Assembly (NCBI GenBank): GCA_037176845.1
Contig: JAYKXP010000068.1
Span: 186,001 to 250,000 of the forward strand
DNA from: Paramarasmius palmivorus
Lineage: Eukaryota; Basidiomycota; Agaricomycetes; Agaricales; Marasmiaceae
Direction: 5' to 3'
DNA: 64,000 nt
Shown here: in pieces, positions 1 through 12,358 of the stretch
How the letters are laid out: each line of letters starts with the position of its first letter
How positions within the stretch are numbered: the stretch's first letter is position 1
Notes under the pieces: model-generated
Databases searched by the model: none
The model's input: only the letters and a program-made list of their open reading frames with translations
Told to the model about the DNA's origin: nothing
Translations under genes and position numbers: made by a program

Positions 1-367
1 GGAACGACAAGGCTTGATTTGCGCTCATTTGCCTTCTTCTGCATGTTTGAGCTGGAGCGTGTGTCGCTGCAGTAGAGAGCTTCAGGAGCCTGAAGAACGA
101 GAAGGATAAGAGTTTCATACCAAGGGCACACCAGCAGCGATAACATCGATTCGGCCTTTCATCTTGACTGTGAGTTGCTTGTCCCTTCGCCTGACAATTT
201 ATCGGGGACCCGCTGCCTCTTGTTCCGTACGCACATTGACCGCAGAACAGACCTAACGCAGAACAGACCTATATAGTCGATATAACTGATGATTGGTCCA
301 CGATATCGGTAGATTTGGCGAGGAACAGATGACGCTGGTTGAAGCCTGTATCTTCAGTTTCGCCACC

Positions 368-1250
368 CTAGATGTGACCGTTCGGAATGTTATTCTCGTC
401 AGCGAGCGGAGGCGTTTCCAGATGGGAGAAGACAAATCCGGGGCCGTACATCTTCGTGATTGTTGTGTCAATCTCACGGCGAGTTACAATAGTGCTCGAC
501 AATTCCTTCCCGCTGACATGAATGTTTTGCAAAGTCCAATAGAATACGACTTCACCCAGCTTCCCATTCCCACCGCACTTTCCCTTCTGCCAGACTACCG
601 GACTACTGTCATATTCATCCAAGTCAGCTTTCATCCAAACCTAAAGCACCAAGAAAAACTCACAACAGGAAACGGTCTCTCAGATCCCCGACGCGTCGAA
701 TACGGCAAACGCCAAGATGAAAAGCATTACTTGCTCGAGCCCTTATCAAACCCTCCTCCCAACATGTAGGTGTGTTTCTTGTAAGATCACATGTGCCATC
801 GACGAAGCCAGAGTTGGGATAGGCGGTATACAGTGATGATGAATGTCATGAGGAAGGTGACGCCGGATGTCATCCTGTGGGCGGGAGTTGAAGTTAGCGC
901 TTGAAGAAGAGAAAAAGGACGGTACATTCCAGACGATAGGTGAAATTAGATTGTCGACTTGGACTAAGAGGCCAACGTTTAGAATTCAATTCTTGGGTGA
1001 TTGCTTGAGATTGCGATACGAGGACGCTGCCTTGAAATTGTCTGCTTCGCGGAGAAAAGCATTGTCCATTCGATTTGATACGTAGGTAGTGCGTGTTGCT
1101 ATGGGGTGTTGATGGTTGAGAGGACAGTAGCTTGACCTCAATGTGAGCGGTGTAGCTTTCAAACACGAGGACAAACCAGCTCACCTCAGCGGCTCCTTCA
1201 ACAATAACGGGCCAATTCTGGGTGCTACGTATCGCCCTCGACCGGGTCAA
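368..1250 (-). CDS. possible multi-exon gene, unresolved
   Basis: Several stretches on this strand read like protein. The best is 368-634, with pieces such as VWQKGKCGGNGKLGEVVFYW and TKMYGPGFVFSHLE, ending at a possible donor near 380. Higher up are a glycine-rich piece near 725-780 (YMLGGGFDKG), a hydrophobic piece near 790-870 (VTFLMTFIITVYRL) and a piece near 990-1080 (NAFLREADNFKAASSYRNL). I could not join them into one frame with convincing splice sites, so this may be a real gene with introns I misplaced, or a decaying one. No family recognised. The plus-strand frames over the same bases look less protein-like. Confidence 0.25.
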
Positions 1251-2221
1251 GATGTCTGAGAATTAAATCCCAGAGGAGGCACAAGACCGAACGCTCGATA
1301 GGACGATATTGCGGTTGTTGTATAGTTTTCCAACGAAGGGGAGACTTGGGGTCACGGTGTTTAACGAGAAGCTGGTGACCATTCAGATTTCCAGGAGTAA
1401 GCTGTAAAGACAAGAACCTGAGACATACGATAGTTTCCGTAGCTGGTGATCCAAAAGTAGTGGAGGCTGCTAGTGGTCAGAAAGAAAGAGCCGCCTCGGA
1501 TTTAAATATTTATCGCCGAAACACCTTGACCTGCACCACCTCCAAGGACACTTCTTGGTTTCTTATGCTCTATGATCCCCGCATCTTCATTCGAAGTATT
1601 GGCGCGATTTCGAATGTCATAGCATAGGAAGCAGTATGTATAGTTCGCAAGTTTCATCAATGCAAAACTGCAACATCCTCATTCCCAGTTCGTCAACAAG
1701 AAGAACAGTCTATCCTACACAAAGTCCAACACTAACAAGCCTGCGTCCATGAAAAAATGTCTGTACGGGACATTATTTATTTGTACGTTTAAATAAATCT
1801 CCTTCCAATTTTTCTGCTAATCAACTTTGACAACAGCTTTCACTCCAACATAATCCTTCCGAGCTCCCTGCTCCTGCCTCTCCACGTAGCCATTCATCTC
1901 GCATACCACTTTCCCCCATCACTACCACCACCTACCCCTCAAATTACCGTACTCCCGAGTAGCTACCTACGTGCTCTCAAAGCACTCCAGTCGTGATGCG
2001 TTCCGTGGAACACTATCAGCCAGATTGCCAGGTAAGCCTTGCCTTTCTTCCGCATAGCTCGCTTTTGACCGGGACCAGCCGAATCAGATACATCCACTCT
2101 CGGTACTTGGTCTCCAGGTCGTTCTCCGCTAGTCGTCGAGATTGGCGTCTACTGTGAGTTTTCCAAGAACCCCCGAACTTACGAGAAATAACCTACCTTG
2201 AACGCCGCCTCCGACATCTCG

Positions 2222-3187
2222 ATGAGCAAAACCGTCGACGTCACTCTTGCATCCATTAACCTCTACCTATCAAGACATCAGGGATGCTAACGCTACATCC
2301 GACTATGTCGACAGCGCTGTCAAGCTTCTCGATGACCTCGGAAAGGCGCTACCATTCGTGGCCACTGCTTTTATTCTACTCAAGGTCATTGTTGATGCAG
2401 AGAAGAGAGCTCGAGACGTGGATATTAAATGCCAGGACTTGGTTTTGCGGGTTACCTTCACGCTTAGTCACTTGCCTGCCCTTGCCAACCTTCCTCAGAG
2501 CCGCCTCAGAGGCAGGTCATCGATCAGATGAATTCAGTCTTGAAAGAGACTGCGGCCCTTGTTGAGGCGTACCGTAACCAAAGTGGTCTGGCCCGGAACA
2601 AGGAGAAATTTGAGACGTGTGCGAAGGCATTGGCGGAGATCACGAAGGGTTTAATGATGTCTCTCCAGATCCACCAAAGTGTCTTGATCGACACAATTCT
2701 CCAGCGAAATGTTCCTCAAGATCCCCAGGACGAGAAGGCGAAGCGATTTGTGGAGAAATATGGAGCAGGGGACCAGGCTGTTGTTGAGGCGGATAAAGGG
2801 CTCTTGAAGCAGTCCGCGGAGGAGTTGAAGCTGAGTGTCAGCGTAGAGGAAGAGGCTATGGAGACGCTCAATGCCAACCTCGGCGACCTCCTACGAGCGC
2901 ACCAGGCACAGCTTGAACGTCGTCTAGATGACACCATTCGCGCCTCTCTGACGTCGAAGGAGGTAGACATGGAGCAAACGCTTATCTGTGTCCAGTGCGA
3001 AAAGGAGTCCAAACAGTCCATCAATTACGCCCAAGCATGTTCGTTCCACCGGGCGGAATACGATTCTCGGTCACGTAGCTACAGGACTCACACATCATTA
3101 TCTCTCATATTGGATCACAGACAGTACTGCATTAGAGGAGTCTCTTTGCGAGTTCAGAGTTCCTTCTCCATTTACGGTCGTCCTTGA
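2222..3187 (+). pseudogene. broken HeLo-like (MLKL N-terminal type) gene
   Basis: The reading matches a large Agaricomycete family whose N-terminal helical bundle is classed with the MLKL/HeLo cell-death adaptor fold. It shows a hydrophobic helix (KALPFVATAFILLKVIV), a stretch like SLQIHQSVLIDTILQRNVPQ and, near the C-terminus, a CVQCEKE...ACSFHRAEY zinc-ligand-like motif. The start at 2222 (MSKTVDVTLASIN) and the next block (TYQDIRDANATSDYVDSAVK) are in different frames with no intron between them. A second frame change lies near 2495-2515, before the QVIDQMNSVLKE block. After about 3070 the family's usual cysteine-rich tail is not recognisable. I therefore call it a pseudogene. In this family the N-terminal bundle is thought to act at membranes. 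That role is not expected for a broken copy. Confidence 0.7.
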
Positions 3188-3606
3188 GTTGGGCGGAGGG
3201 GTTCTCCCCTCCGATTGCCGTTGAAGCGCTGGGATTCTAGATCTTCAGATTTCGTCGGAAGGTCATATTCTTGATGAAATATCACTTCTACGAGCAACCG
3301 CCAGAAGAGTTGGAAATGTCGTCTAGCTTGGAAGAGTTCGATATTTTTAGCATAACATATTTACCTGTTGCTGTCAAGGCCATGAGATATACGCTTTGGG
3401 GTGTTGTGGGGCAGAGAGCCGTTGCGCCTGTACCTGCAGGAGTCATACCAATATGACTGGGAGGGCGTACACGTAGCTCACAAAGTGTAGTCGCGTAGTA
3501 CGTATAAGGTCTATGTTATGTAGCGAGCATGCAGAGATGACTCGTGCACTAATTGCTGCAAAGTTCAAATCATTGTCAACCCGGCGCTTGAATGTGAACC
3601 ATCACT

Positions 3607-4295
3607 ATGTCCGCCAATACAGTGCCTCCACTCGAAAAACTACTAGCTAATCCTCGCCTGCTACCACCGCTCCCCCCTTCCTGCAATACTGAACCACCTG
3701 TTGATCGTAGTCGCGAGGTATGTCATCTCCTTTTTTTTGCAAACATTCCGCCTGACCCAATCTTCGATAAAAGAAATGCCTTTATATCCCCGCCACTGGC
3801 GAGCCCCGCATCGTAAAAATCCCTGCCGAAAAATATATAACACTCGACTTTTCTCCTTACATTCAACCTACCGCCCTTGGTGCCAAACTACGCTCGTTCT
3901 ATGTGGACTTCGAGGAGCCCCGCAATCATTTTGTGCTTATCATTGATCAGACTGCCCAAAACGATCTTCCTGAAAACGAGACACTGTCGATGATGTTGGG
4001 ACATGAATTCGAACCCCCTCTGCATCGACCGTGGCGAGGGCCGGTTCTTGTCGTCTATCCGTGGAAGGGCCAAGGGCCAACGAAGAGCACGTTTGAAGAC
4101 GATGTCAACGATACCCTCAAGTGAGTGACAACTCTTCCTATTAACTCAATTTATATTAATCGTCCGAACCATAGCTGGATAGAGGTAATGTACGACGAGC
4201 TCCATGTCGATCAAGGCATACCTCACGACCGTCTGCCACCTGGTTTAGTCTCTTTTACCACGATCCCAGTTCCAGAGTTTGGCACATCAAATTAA
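3607..4295 (+). CDS. 192-aa conserved-looking protein of unknown function
   Basis: Three exons fit cleanly: 3607-3717, 3774-4120 and 4175-4295, with 56- and 54-base introns that start GTATGT and GTGAGT and end AAG and TAG. The protein starts MSANTVPPLEKLL, has a proline-rich first 35 residues, then a compact region with KLRSFYVDFEEPRNHFVLII and RPWRGPVLVVYPW, and ends VPEFGTSN. No signal peptide, membrane segment or known motif is visible. The alternating hydrophobic pattern in the middle suggests a small globular beta-rich fold. The start was chosen as the first ATG in the frame. Function not recognised. Confidence 0.7.
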
Positions 4296-4828
4296 TACAT
4301 GTAGTACCAGTTGTAATACCTTGACTTGCGATTGCCTTTTATTAGTTGTTGAACTTTGAACTTGCACTCTAAATGACATTGAGCCACCTAGAACCTGTCA
4401 TCGTGCGAACATTCGATAATCGGGACTATTCCAAGTCTGTCAGTTTTTCAATCCCTCCACTTCGGTATTCATCAGGCACTATACAGGCCTGCTTTCCACC
4501 TCGATACTCACATACTGTCCTGCTTTGACATAGCAATTCAATCGGTGAATATCCAGTTGATTCGCCTGATAACCAAAACTCCTTATTTAGCGTGTTCCAA
4601 ACCGAAATGAACACCTTTGTTTCTGTCTCATGTAGCTCACGGCCTTTCGTATACACCCTATACCACTATTTCCGCACTCGAGATACTATCCCATCAACAC
4701 GACATCAACACAAGACTTGGAACATGGAAAGTTGAAAGTCGAAAGTAACTTGCACAGAGTGTGATATAGGTTCTCGGACCCATGCCAAGTCTCTTCTTCG
4801 TTGCTTTGAAGGAGTCTCGAGGCCCAGA

Positions 4829-5583
4829 ATGACCGGAAAGCTTAGATTTGATTTATCCTCGACGTCAAGCTCTGAATCTGAGGAGTCTTCGCGCGTTCAG
4901 ATCTATTCGGTGTGTCCTACTCGAGACATTTTGGAAGCGTTTTCTGAATCATTTGTACTTGCATATTGGGACACCAATTCCACTTTGTCAACGAACGTCT
5001 CCAAAGGGGCTACCTGGCCTGGGATGTTGTTCTACCTCGCAACGCAAGAGTGCTCGAGACAGGAACTGAGACAGGTATGCTTGTCTTTTTCCGGACTCCT
5101 CGTCTTTTCTTCTGACATGTCTTTGGGCGCATGGCTATTGACCTTGGCTAAACAGTTGCCAAAGTCCGCTATCTCGTACGATTGACGAATACAACACGTT
5201 TTCCCCCACTGAACACTACGCAAACGTCCACTTTTACCAAGCCCCATCAACGTACCTTCCGTTACAATGGACTTGCCGATTTGACCTCGTATCTCAATCA
5301 CACCAAGCAAAGAGGCTAAAGAAACAGGATTGGTGGGATGCCTGCGACCACACTCAACAAATTCTCAAGCCATCTGGACACGTTCAATTCCTTAAGCCTC
5401 TTCTGGGGGGACTGGGAATGCGCGATTCCGCTCAGGCTGATCGCATTAGCAGACAAGTATAGCCTTACGCTCGCCGATATAGCCATCCTACTACAGATTT
5501 TGAGTAATCTGAGGTTTCGGATTATCCGGCTGATGTCAATTCGCGTTCCAATCGGACCCATTGAAGAGGAACGACGGTGGTAG
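4829..5583 (+). CDS. possible gene with unresolved frame changes
   Basis: Good protein-like segments lie in order on this strand: MTGKLRFDLSSTSSSESEES from 4829, then FVNERLQRGYLAWDVVLPRN around 4985-5045, then PTEHYANVHFYQAPSTYLPL and DWWDACDHTQQILKPSGHVQ around 5200-5400, then LSNLRFRIIRLMSIRVPIGP to the stop at 5583. A 40-base intron at 5457-5496 joins the last two in phase, and a GTATGC...ACAG intron around 5074-5156 is plausible. The junctions near 4910-4985 and 5157-5175 do not keep frame, so either small introns are missed or the gene is decaying. No family recognised. Confidence 0.35.
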
Positions 5584-6457
5584 GGTGCTCAGATGAGTCT
5601 TTCAAAATAACTGATGGTTCGAGGTTGTCGAGAGCGATGCGGACTTGAACGCCCTTTTTCGGAGTGGGTACAGGGGTTGTACGATGGGGATGCCTACACA
5701 TGTACCGTCGTATGTGCTCAGAAATGAACCCAACTTATATTTAGTTGTTCGTCAATGCAAGGGTGAAGGAAGAACTCGGAAGATACAGGGGTACCACGGT
5801 ACAATGTTAGTGTCGACTTACGGGGCACCTGTAGTTCGCTGGCTGAAACGAGCTGACTGCGGTGAATTTCTTCGACATAGGTTGCCTCACTTCCGTCAGA
5901 TTTTACCCCAGATTGGCTGTACGAGTTCAAGTCCGACAGCCCAGGGACTGACCTTGCACCAAATTCTTCAACGTCGAAGAAAGCGGCAGTTGCTGGAATA
6001 GCAACTTGAAGAATGGCCGCTATATTCAGGTTAGTATGTAGTTATAGATGTGGTCGATATAAAAACTTGCTACTGAACCCAAGAAGGGAGATTACAACAA
6101 TAGTGGGACCGTCGCGTATCCTTGCTGATCCTTATCCTTGACCTGTAGCTAAAACGGCGGACACTTAGTATACAGGAGACTAGTCCCACCTGTTTTGAAG
6201 TTTTGGACCGAACTTTTGAATTACCTGCCGTGGACCGTCCCCGATCAGCGCAAAGTCCCGTACTACATGCTACGGATACATACCCCAATACGACATGAAC
6301 CGGCGCACCCCTCAAAAGGCTACGGACTCCGTTACCCATTCGATAAACACAAACACGTAGTTATCGATCGTCTGTAGCCATAGATCATGCATCAGAATAT
6401 CCCTCCCACGAATGAATATGCAAATACGAACTTTATAGTCAAGACATGTACAACCCA
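5584..6457. other. no supported gene
   Basis: Open frames occur on both strands (for example 5645-6001 plus) but none shows a motif, repeat or convincing splice pattern. I see no RNA gene or repeat here. Confidence 0.4.
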
Positions 6458-7445
6458 TCAAGAGTACCATGCTTCAATATGATCATCCTTATCAGGGATA
6501 TCGAACCCTTCGTTGTCGTGAACCCCTTCAGCTCCGTCTACCTCGGCACTGACATCTTCCAGAGACGTGTTAGGAACCCAGGGTGGAATAGCATCGAATG
6601 TCTGTAGGACCTTGTGCACTAGTCTTGCAAACGGCGCACATGTATCTGAGCAGTCCACCGCCCTACTGATGGCGGCAATGCCATTCTCTGTGATGATAGC
6701 CTGTAGTGAATGTGCCATAGGATCTATCTCGATGAAGAACTCTTCACGAAAATGTACAAGATCCAGTGCAGCATCACAGTCCCATATCGCATGCATTTCA
6801 TCCTCTACCCGAATATGGCAGAAACGACAAAGTCGTTTCCTCCCGAGAAATTGCGCTTCCGTCCCGATTACGTTTCCACCGCAAAGTCTCAATTGCCAGT
6901 CGGTGAGTCGATGTCAGCAGCCTGGTGAGCAACTTTCGGTGATCGTTGATAGGTACCATCAAGTATGACTGCACCCCGTGCTTTGTGAAAGGTCTCGAAC
7001 TTCTATGCCAGACGAGCATTGTCGAGGGTAGTATCGAGTTTTCGGGATTGAAAGTTTTGACAAGTGGATCTGCTCGATAAGATTGTCTCTGTGATAACAG
7101 CCGAGCTATCACCGCACCAGCGTTCGAACCCATCCATCTTCTCCTGAAACTCCGAAATCTTCAGAGAGAATGTAGTTGCGTCATCCGCCTGTTCCAGATG
7201 GGAGAGCCGACGCCCATACACCACAACACCACCAACGCGGTCATGCCACATGTACCGTGGAATGTCTGCAAAGAACACCTTCCAGAGCCCTGGAGATGCA
7301 CTATCACCCGTCAGTAGCCCGATGGGTAGTGCGAAGGTGTCAGAGATTTCTCCCCCAGCACCGTGAGCCCACAATTTAGACCAGTGTCGACACTTCAGCA
7401 AACCAAAGCCAATGCTGGAAGGTATACCGCTCGGCGCTACATGAC
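6458..7445 (-). pseudogene. decayed non-LTR retrotransposon reverse transcriptase fragment
   Basis: Frame 7003-7401 carries reverse transcriptase motifs seen in Agaricomycete LINE-like elements: PIGLLTGDSASPGLW followed by a metal-binding motif in the variant form LEQADDATTFS, where the usual YADD is QADD. Downstream, 6458-6892 gives CRFCHIRVEDEMHAIWDCD, a CxxC...H...C pattern like the zinc-binding tail domain after RT/RNase H. The 6798-7133 part that should join them is in another frame and lacks the normal spacing, and there are no flanking LTRs. The element lacks its 5' end and cannot encode a full polymerase. Its orientation (minus) is the same as that of the second LINE piece at 27.7-28.9 kb. 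Confidence 0.75.
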
Positions 7446-7509
7446 AGTCTCTGGGTATCCATCAAGACCGGTTCTGATATGTTCATAAGCACCAAGGGAG
7501 GACACCAAG

Positions 7510-7984
7510 GGGCCGTTCAGTATTGAGCGCCGATGTTTGCCTTGGGAAAGCTATCTTCTGTTCCTTGAAGTTGAACATGGAGAGCGGGTACCCACGGGAC
7601 TAAGCAAGGAGGAAGTGACATATGCTCTTTTGAGGACGAAGGTGAGTCAATAAAACACTGGAAAACGCATGGCAACGACGCACCTGCACTTGGTACCGAG
7701 ATTCACTACATCTAACTGGAGCCGTAGCGAGACCACTTGAATTCTAATGCGTGATTCTGAGATCCATCTTGATTTCGAATGCTGCGCCTGAGTTCCGTGA
7801 CTTGGAAACCCTGATTCCAACCGTGTATATGGCCTATACCATACAAACTCCAAGATACTATTTCCACCTGATTGAAGATCTCCCAAAGAGCTTTTCGATC
7901 GTTCCACTATACGACCATTTTGAGTCAAGAGATGAGTGCAAAAGAGTTCCCTTGAACTTGGCCTGTCAACGGATTTTTGAGTAG
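7510..7984 (+). other. two exon-like islands, gene remnant
   Basis: A frame up to about 7640 reads RRCLPWESYLLFLEVEHGER and VPTGLSKEEVTYALLRTK and ends at a consensus donor (AAG|GTGAGT). A second island, 7751-7984, reads ETLIPTVYMAYTIQTPRYYF and IEDLPKSFSIVPLYDHFESR. The phases do not match across the presumed intron and no start is evident. I treat it as a remnant or a gene whose structure I cannot solve. No family recognised. Confidence 0.3.
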
Positions 7985-8212
7985 CTTCGAGGTGAGAAAT
8001 CGGTTTGAACGAGCAAGAAATGGAACAGACAGTTCCCCGATCATGCTTTTCCAGTTCACGAAATCCGAACACCGTGGGACAATCACCCTTCCTTAATAGC
8101 ACGTCGTGGTTGCCCTTTCACAAGTCACACCCTCGTATCACATTCTTTGTCTTCAATGGCCTCAAAGGTATAAAAGCTCATACTCAATCTGTATCGGTTC
8201 GTCTTTCCTGTC

Positions 8213-8893
8213 ATGTCCAACTTCAGTGCAGCAGCGGTACGCATTCCATCATCGGTTTTCACACTTTGAAACTGACACTTCGACACGAAGCCCGCCGATG
8301 TCCTTCGCTTGGCCAAGGAGAATAGGATCTCAATGCTGGAGACTGAACTCCAACTAAAGGAACGTCAGTTGGAGAAAGTGCAGCGTCAAAATACTCTTTT
8401 CAAGGTTTGAAGCTCAAGCATATATCATATTCGAGCTCATGCTTATGACCATGTCCCAATAGCGCGCTCTGAAGACCCTCGCCGATGATAGGAATGAGCT
8501 TCTCGAGATGCTGGCTAATAGTAGCGCTGACGAAGTGAGTAGTAAATTCGCCTAATGATCACACTAGGACTGACTCGTCACTCCACGCAGGTTGGAGTGT
8601 CTGACGATGCAGAACAACTGGCATTTGACACATATGTTTCTGGCTGGAGGGCAGCAAATGAGGTGCGAAACTTGATTAGATTCTCACAACACGACCTTTT
8701 AAGTACTGCCTAGCCTGTCAATCGATCTTCCACCTTCAAAGCTTTCACGTGGCTTATCATCGTCATCTTCCTCGCTCTTTTGGCAATGGTAATAATCAAA
8801 CGGTTTTCATCGTACCAATTTGGACTCTTTGACAAGGCGTTGCATACGGGCAGATCTGTGATCGCTTTCATTAATAACATTAATAACGTATAA
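8213..8893 (+). CDS. 153-aa coiled-coil protein with one C-terminal membrane helix
   Basis: Five exons keep phase 0 throughout: 8213-8236, 8291-8404, 8463-8534, 8591-8662 and 8714-8893, with introns of 51-58 bases. The first 8 residues (MSNFSAAA) lead into a charged helix (LETELQLKERQLEKVQRQN, then LKTLADDRNELLEML) that looks like a coiled coil. Near residue 100 begins a membrane helix (WLIIVIFLALLAMVIIKRF), followed by about 30 residues. The arrangement suggests a tail-anchored-like protein with the coiled coil in the cytosol. The family is not known to me. A soluble coiled-coil protein with a similarly tiny first exon lies at 11048-11502. Confidence 0.75.
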
Positions 8894-9689
8894 TTTCGTG
8901 ATAGTATGAATATATCGAGACGTACCACGCACTATTCAATCCATAACTCCTCATCTTGGCTCTTAACGAACACCTCGAAACAGTAGGTGGTCCCGGCTTG
9001 TCGTTGGGTAGTCTCTGGACTTCTATGATTCAATGCCCCAGCTTTCCTAGGTGTGAAGAACGAGCTCCGAGAACAATTGATCTTTTACAGATATCGAAAC
9101 CTGAGCGTTGTGAGTCCTGAAAGTCTATTCTCGAGGGCAAAACAATTCCTCATCAAAGCCCAACGCTTCATGCTATTACCTGAGAAACTGCGAGGCATTG
9201 CTACAGCGTACAGAGACACTTGCGGACAAAATACGCTGTCAGAAGCAGAGGAAGGAACAGCACCCGGCCGCGGTCAGGAGCGCAAAAGAATGTGTGCCCG
9301 AGTCTCAGTCGCTTTGCATCGTGATGGCCCTACCGGCACACTTGCTAATGGACTGCATTAGAGCTTGGCCTGGTCTCGAGTTCTCAAGTTCTCAAGGCTG
9401 GAGGGAGTAGAACGAGGCTCGAGAGTAGATTCGAGTCGTGCAGTGGTAGTTCCAGGATTTGAATGGCAAAAACCTGCTGCGACATTCAATGACAGTTGAT
9501 CGAACCTCCTGAGGAGTAGGGTAGGGCTCCAACTCATCAAGCAGCAAGTGGTTCGAGTCTAAAAACTCCGCTGAGAATGCGCGATACCGAGAGTTCACTC
9601 TGTGGAGGAGGGGCAGCAACTTTTGATGCGTAGCTTTGAATAGTGGCGGTTCGGGGGTGAACGAAGAAAAGGAGTTGATAAGATTGATT
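8894..9689. other. no supported gene
   Basis: A helical-looking frame (ALLQRTETLADKIRCQKQRK, around 9198-9300 plus) occurs, but without start, splice sites or stop consistent with a gene. It may be a remnant of a small coiled-coil gene. The rest shows nothing I can support. Confidence 0.35.
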
Positions 9690-10450
9690 TAGAGTTGGTC
9701 CACTCGGATGTGGTGAAAGAATTGCTGAAGGGAGCAGATGATTGGGAAGTGTGGCGACCGAGCGGAGTCAACATCAAGAGAGTGAAGCGCTGCAACCGCT
9801 GCTGTATAGTATACTAGTAGGCGTTTGCTTTGACGGAAGGAAGGAAGGGCAACGGTTCCGTAGCTCGAGAGTATGGTCAGTACCTCAATCAGGACTGCCC
9901 AAGGCACCGTAGACCTAAAAAAAAGTCGAATTTTATCAGACATGTTATCGTCGAAAAGAACCTAGGACGAAAACGTACCACCGAGATAAACTGGTTGGCT
10001 ACTACCGCTACTACCCCCGCTGCGCTGATGGTACCAAGTCTATGGTGACAAATGGTTCTGGGGAAATCACAGAATGACGTGGAAGATTGCCCCGCGTCGG
10101 TAGGATATCAAAGTCGATGAACAGCGGAGACAGGAACTTGCAGACTTGTAGGGAGCGTAGCTGACTGTGTACGAGAATCTTCGAAAACAGTCCATCCTGG
10201 ACGCAATTCACTTTGATAGAAGATGAGTTCTCGAGTTTCCCGTCGGATATTGGCTGCAAGCCATCCTGAGAAGGGACACCTTGAGTTCACTCGCCTGCCT
10301 AGTGGTCTACGATGAAGCGGGTAATGGGTGTTATCGGTCAAGAGACAATTCGGGCGCTTTAGCGCTTAAGCTCTTACCACGACGGACCACCAGCACCAAC
10401 TTCACTAGGCCAAGCTAGGCTCTAGTACAGTCTATCGGTAATTGTAAGTA
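9690..10450 (+). repeat. repeat family A, copy A1
   Basis: This stretch is closely similar to 46309-47080. Shared landmarks in order are GATGATTGGGAAGTGTGGCG, GGTCAGTACCTCAATCAGGA, CAGTCCATCCTGGACGCAAT, TATTGGCTGCAAGCCATCCT and GGTGTTATCGGTCAAGAGAC, ending with TCTATCGGTAATTGTAAGTA. Shorter copies are at 27421-27600 plus 28857-29030 (split) and 32905-33115. Open frames inside differ between copies, so I see no conserved coding capacity. No terminal inverted repeats or target duplication were found. A1 lacks the bases CCTGCCTACCACGACGGACCA-like stretch seen in A2 near 46990 only in part (a small deletion). Confidence 0.8.
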
Positions 10451-11047
10451 TCGCTACATCTCAAGGACCTACAAAAACTGATATTGGCGGCAAAGGTATG
10501 AGCCTGAGGGAAGAGGGTAGAATCAAAAGTTGAGAAGAGTGAACGAGTAGTGAGCGCTCATGGCTTTAGCGTTGATGTACGTCTGCTGGCTTCCACGCTG
10601 TTCAGGCCCACCACTCTTTATTGGCTTTACCGATAGCGATGACGTCAACTGGATCTTACATTTCTTCGTATAACTCTTACTGTACCTGTACTGAAGTACG
10701 ATATAGGTATTTATGATACACATATTCTATTGTGTTCCGAGAACATTCATTACATGCATATCCTATCAATTATATGAACCACCTGAGGTACGCAGATATT
10801 CGAGAAAGTGTGAACGAAGGAAAACGACAAGGGAAAAGTGCAGTCAACAGGATTAGGAGGTACAGGCAAGCTTCAAGCGCTAACATTAACAGGTCATTAG
10901 CAAGGTACTCCTGACATGAGTCGGAATATATAACGGTACCTTGGCAGGGGGTTCATCCTCAGGCTGTTCTTCGGTAGCATGCTTGCTCAGCGAGCTATTG
11001 CCCTACGGTCTGAAAAGTCAACGGAATATTTAAAGGTGGGATGGTGG
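10451..11047. other. intergenic, nothing recognised
   Basis: AT-richer stretch between repeat A1 and the coiled-coil gene. Short open frames only. No RNA gene or repeat seen. Confidence 0.5.
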
Positions 11048-11502
11048 TCAGGAAGCACCTACTCGATTGATAACTGCACGTATATCGCGCCCGATACGAG
11101 CCCTTTCCTCCTGCTCCTTAGCTGCCTCCATGCGATATTCCTCACACCTCTTCAGTAGATTTGCATTGGATTCTTCAAGTGACTTGACACGAGACTGCAA
11201 GGAGCAAACAGTCTCGACAGCACGGTCACGCTCACGCTGCATGACCAGGTTCGTCTCGAGAGCTCGTTCTAACTGAGCATCCTTCTCAGCCATGCCGTTA
11301 AGAGACTGGCGGAGTTCGACGATTGTATCAACATGTCTGTGGTTGTCTTCAACGAGAGTAGCAATATGAACATTTCTTTGATTGAAGAGTCTGACGAGTT
11401 CTTCTACATCGTTGAAGAACTACAGAGTATCAGGTTACAATGAGCCTTGGGAACACATGGACAAAATGAGTAACGCACTTGAGACGCATTGGTGTTGGAC
11501 AT
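11048..11502 (-). CDS. 131-aa coiled-coil protein carried in repeat B1
   Basis: Two exons: 11479-11502 (MSNTNASQ) and 11048-11419, joined by a 59-base intron in phase 0. The rest of the protein is one long amphipathic helix (for example ATLVEDNHRHVDTIVELRQS, LQSRVKSLEESNANLLKRC and RMEAAKEQEERARIGRDIRA), typical of a coiled-coil dimer. No membrane helix or known motif. The gene and its 5' flank lie in a segment repeated three more times in the window. At 51.5-51.8 kb a broken version still reads EELPRRTRSTVIMQAERDRE, which resembles this protein's QLERALETNLVMQRERDR. Only the copy here has an intact frame. The intact frame argues it may still be expressed. Confidence 0.7.
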
Positions 11503-11520
11503 TGTGCGAGTGAGAGGGAG

Positions 11521-11534
11521 TGTGTGTGTGTGTG
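11521..11534. repeat. short (TG)n microsatellite
   Basis: Seven TG units just upstream of the coiled-coil gene's start codon, in its presumed 5' untranslated or promoter region. Confidence 0.9.
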
Positions 11535-12358
11535 AGGTGAAGAGAAAAAGAGGGAAGAGTGGAGGATTTGGTTCGAAAGATAGGTATAAAAGCTGGTGAA
11601 ACAAAGGGTCGCAAAGGGCCCACCGCATCCGCAAAATCGGCCAAGTGTACAAAGGATCCTTTCCTGATCACTTGAAGCTTCGAATACCATCGTTACATTG
11701 GGATCATGCATAACAAGCCATTGTCATTTGTTCGATTGCCTTCATCCTGTTGCAATCCATGTCAACGGGGCTAAAGCGACGATGAAAGCATGCCCGGCGT
11801 CGCGCTGTGTCGGATAACGGGGAAAGAAATGGTGTGCCTGGCCAATTCTGAAGGACCGTCTTGGCGACCAAATGATTTGAATGTAAGTATTAGCACCGAG
11901 TCGTTGACCAAGATATCACGACTCACGAAGACTTGAAACTTGAGAAGCGTATGACGCGAGTTGAGGGATCCCGAGACTCATGGTATGGGATAGACCCTAT
12001 AATCGAGTTGAGAGGACTAGAATGATACACATTTCTAGTTCACCTGCCAGAGTTATTTTCCCTGGAATGGCTGCAGGCTTGAACAGTGTCGGGCTCGGAA
12101 ATGTTGTCGGAAGCAAATCGGAAGGAAGGATGGAAATCAGCGTTACATCAGTGTCACCTTAATGTGACTCGAATTAGACGCCCACTCACCTCTCTTCTTC
12201 CTTAGCTCCCACAACCATTCATTTTCCTTCCTGCTACGCTGGAGGGTCTATCCCACAGCTTTCTGTTCAGGGTGTATCCCGAACATTCGCAACTCATTCG
12301 TTCTCACTCATTTCTAACTCTATACACATCAAGTTCTTGTTCTTTTCGAAATCAACGC

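Noticed and set aside
9595..10341. Several open frames in repeat A
   Set aside because: The equivalent frames in A2 have different starts, stops and shifts, so there is no conserved protein.
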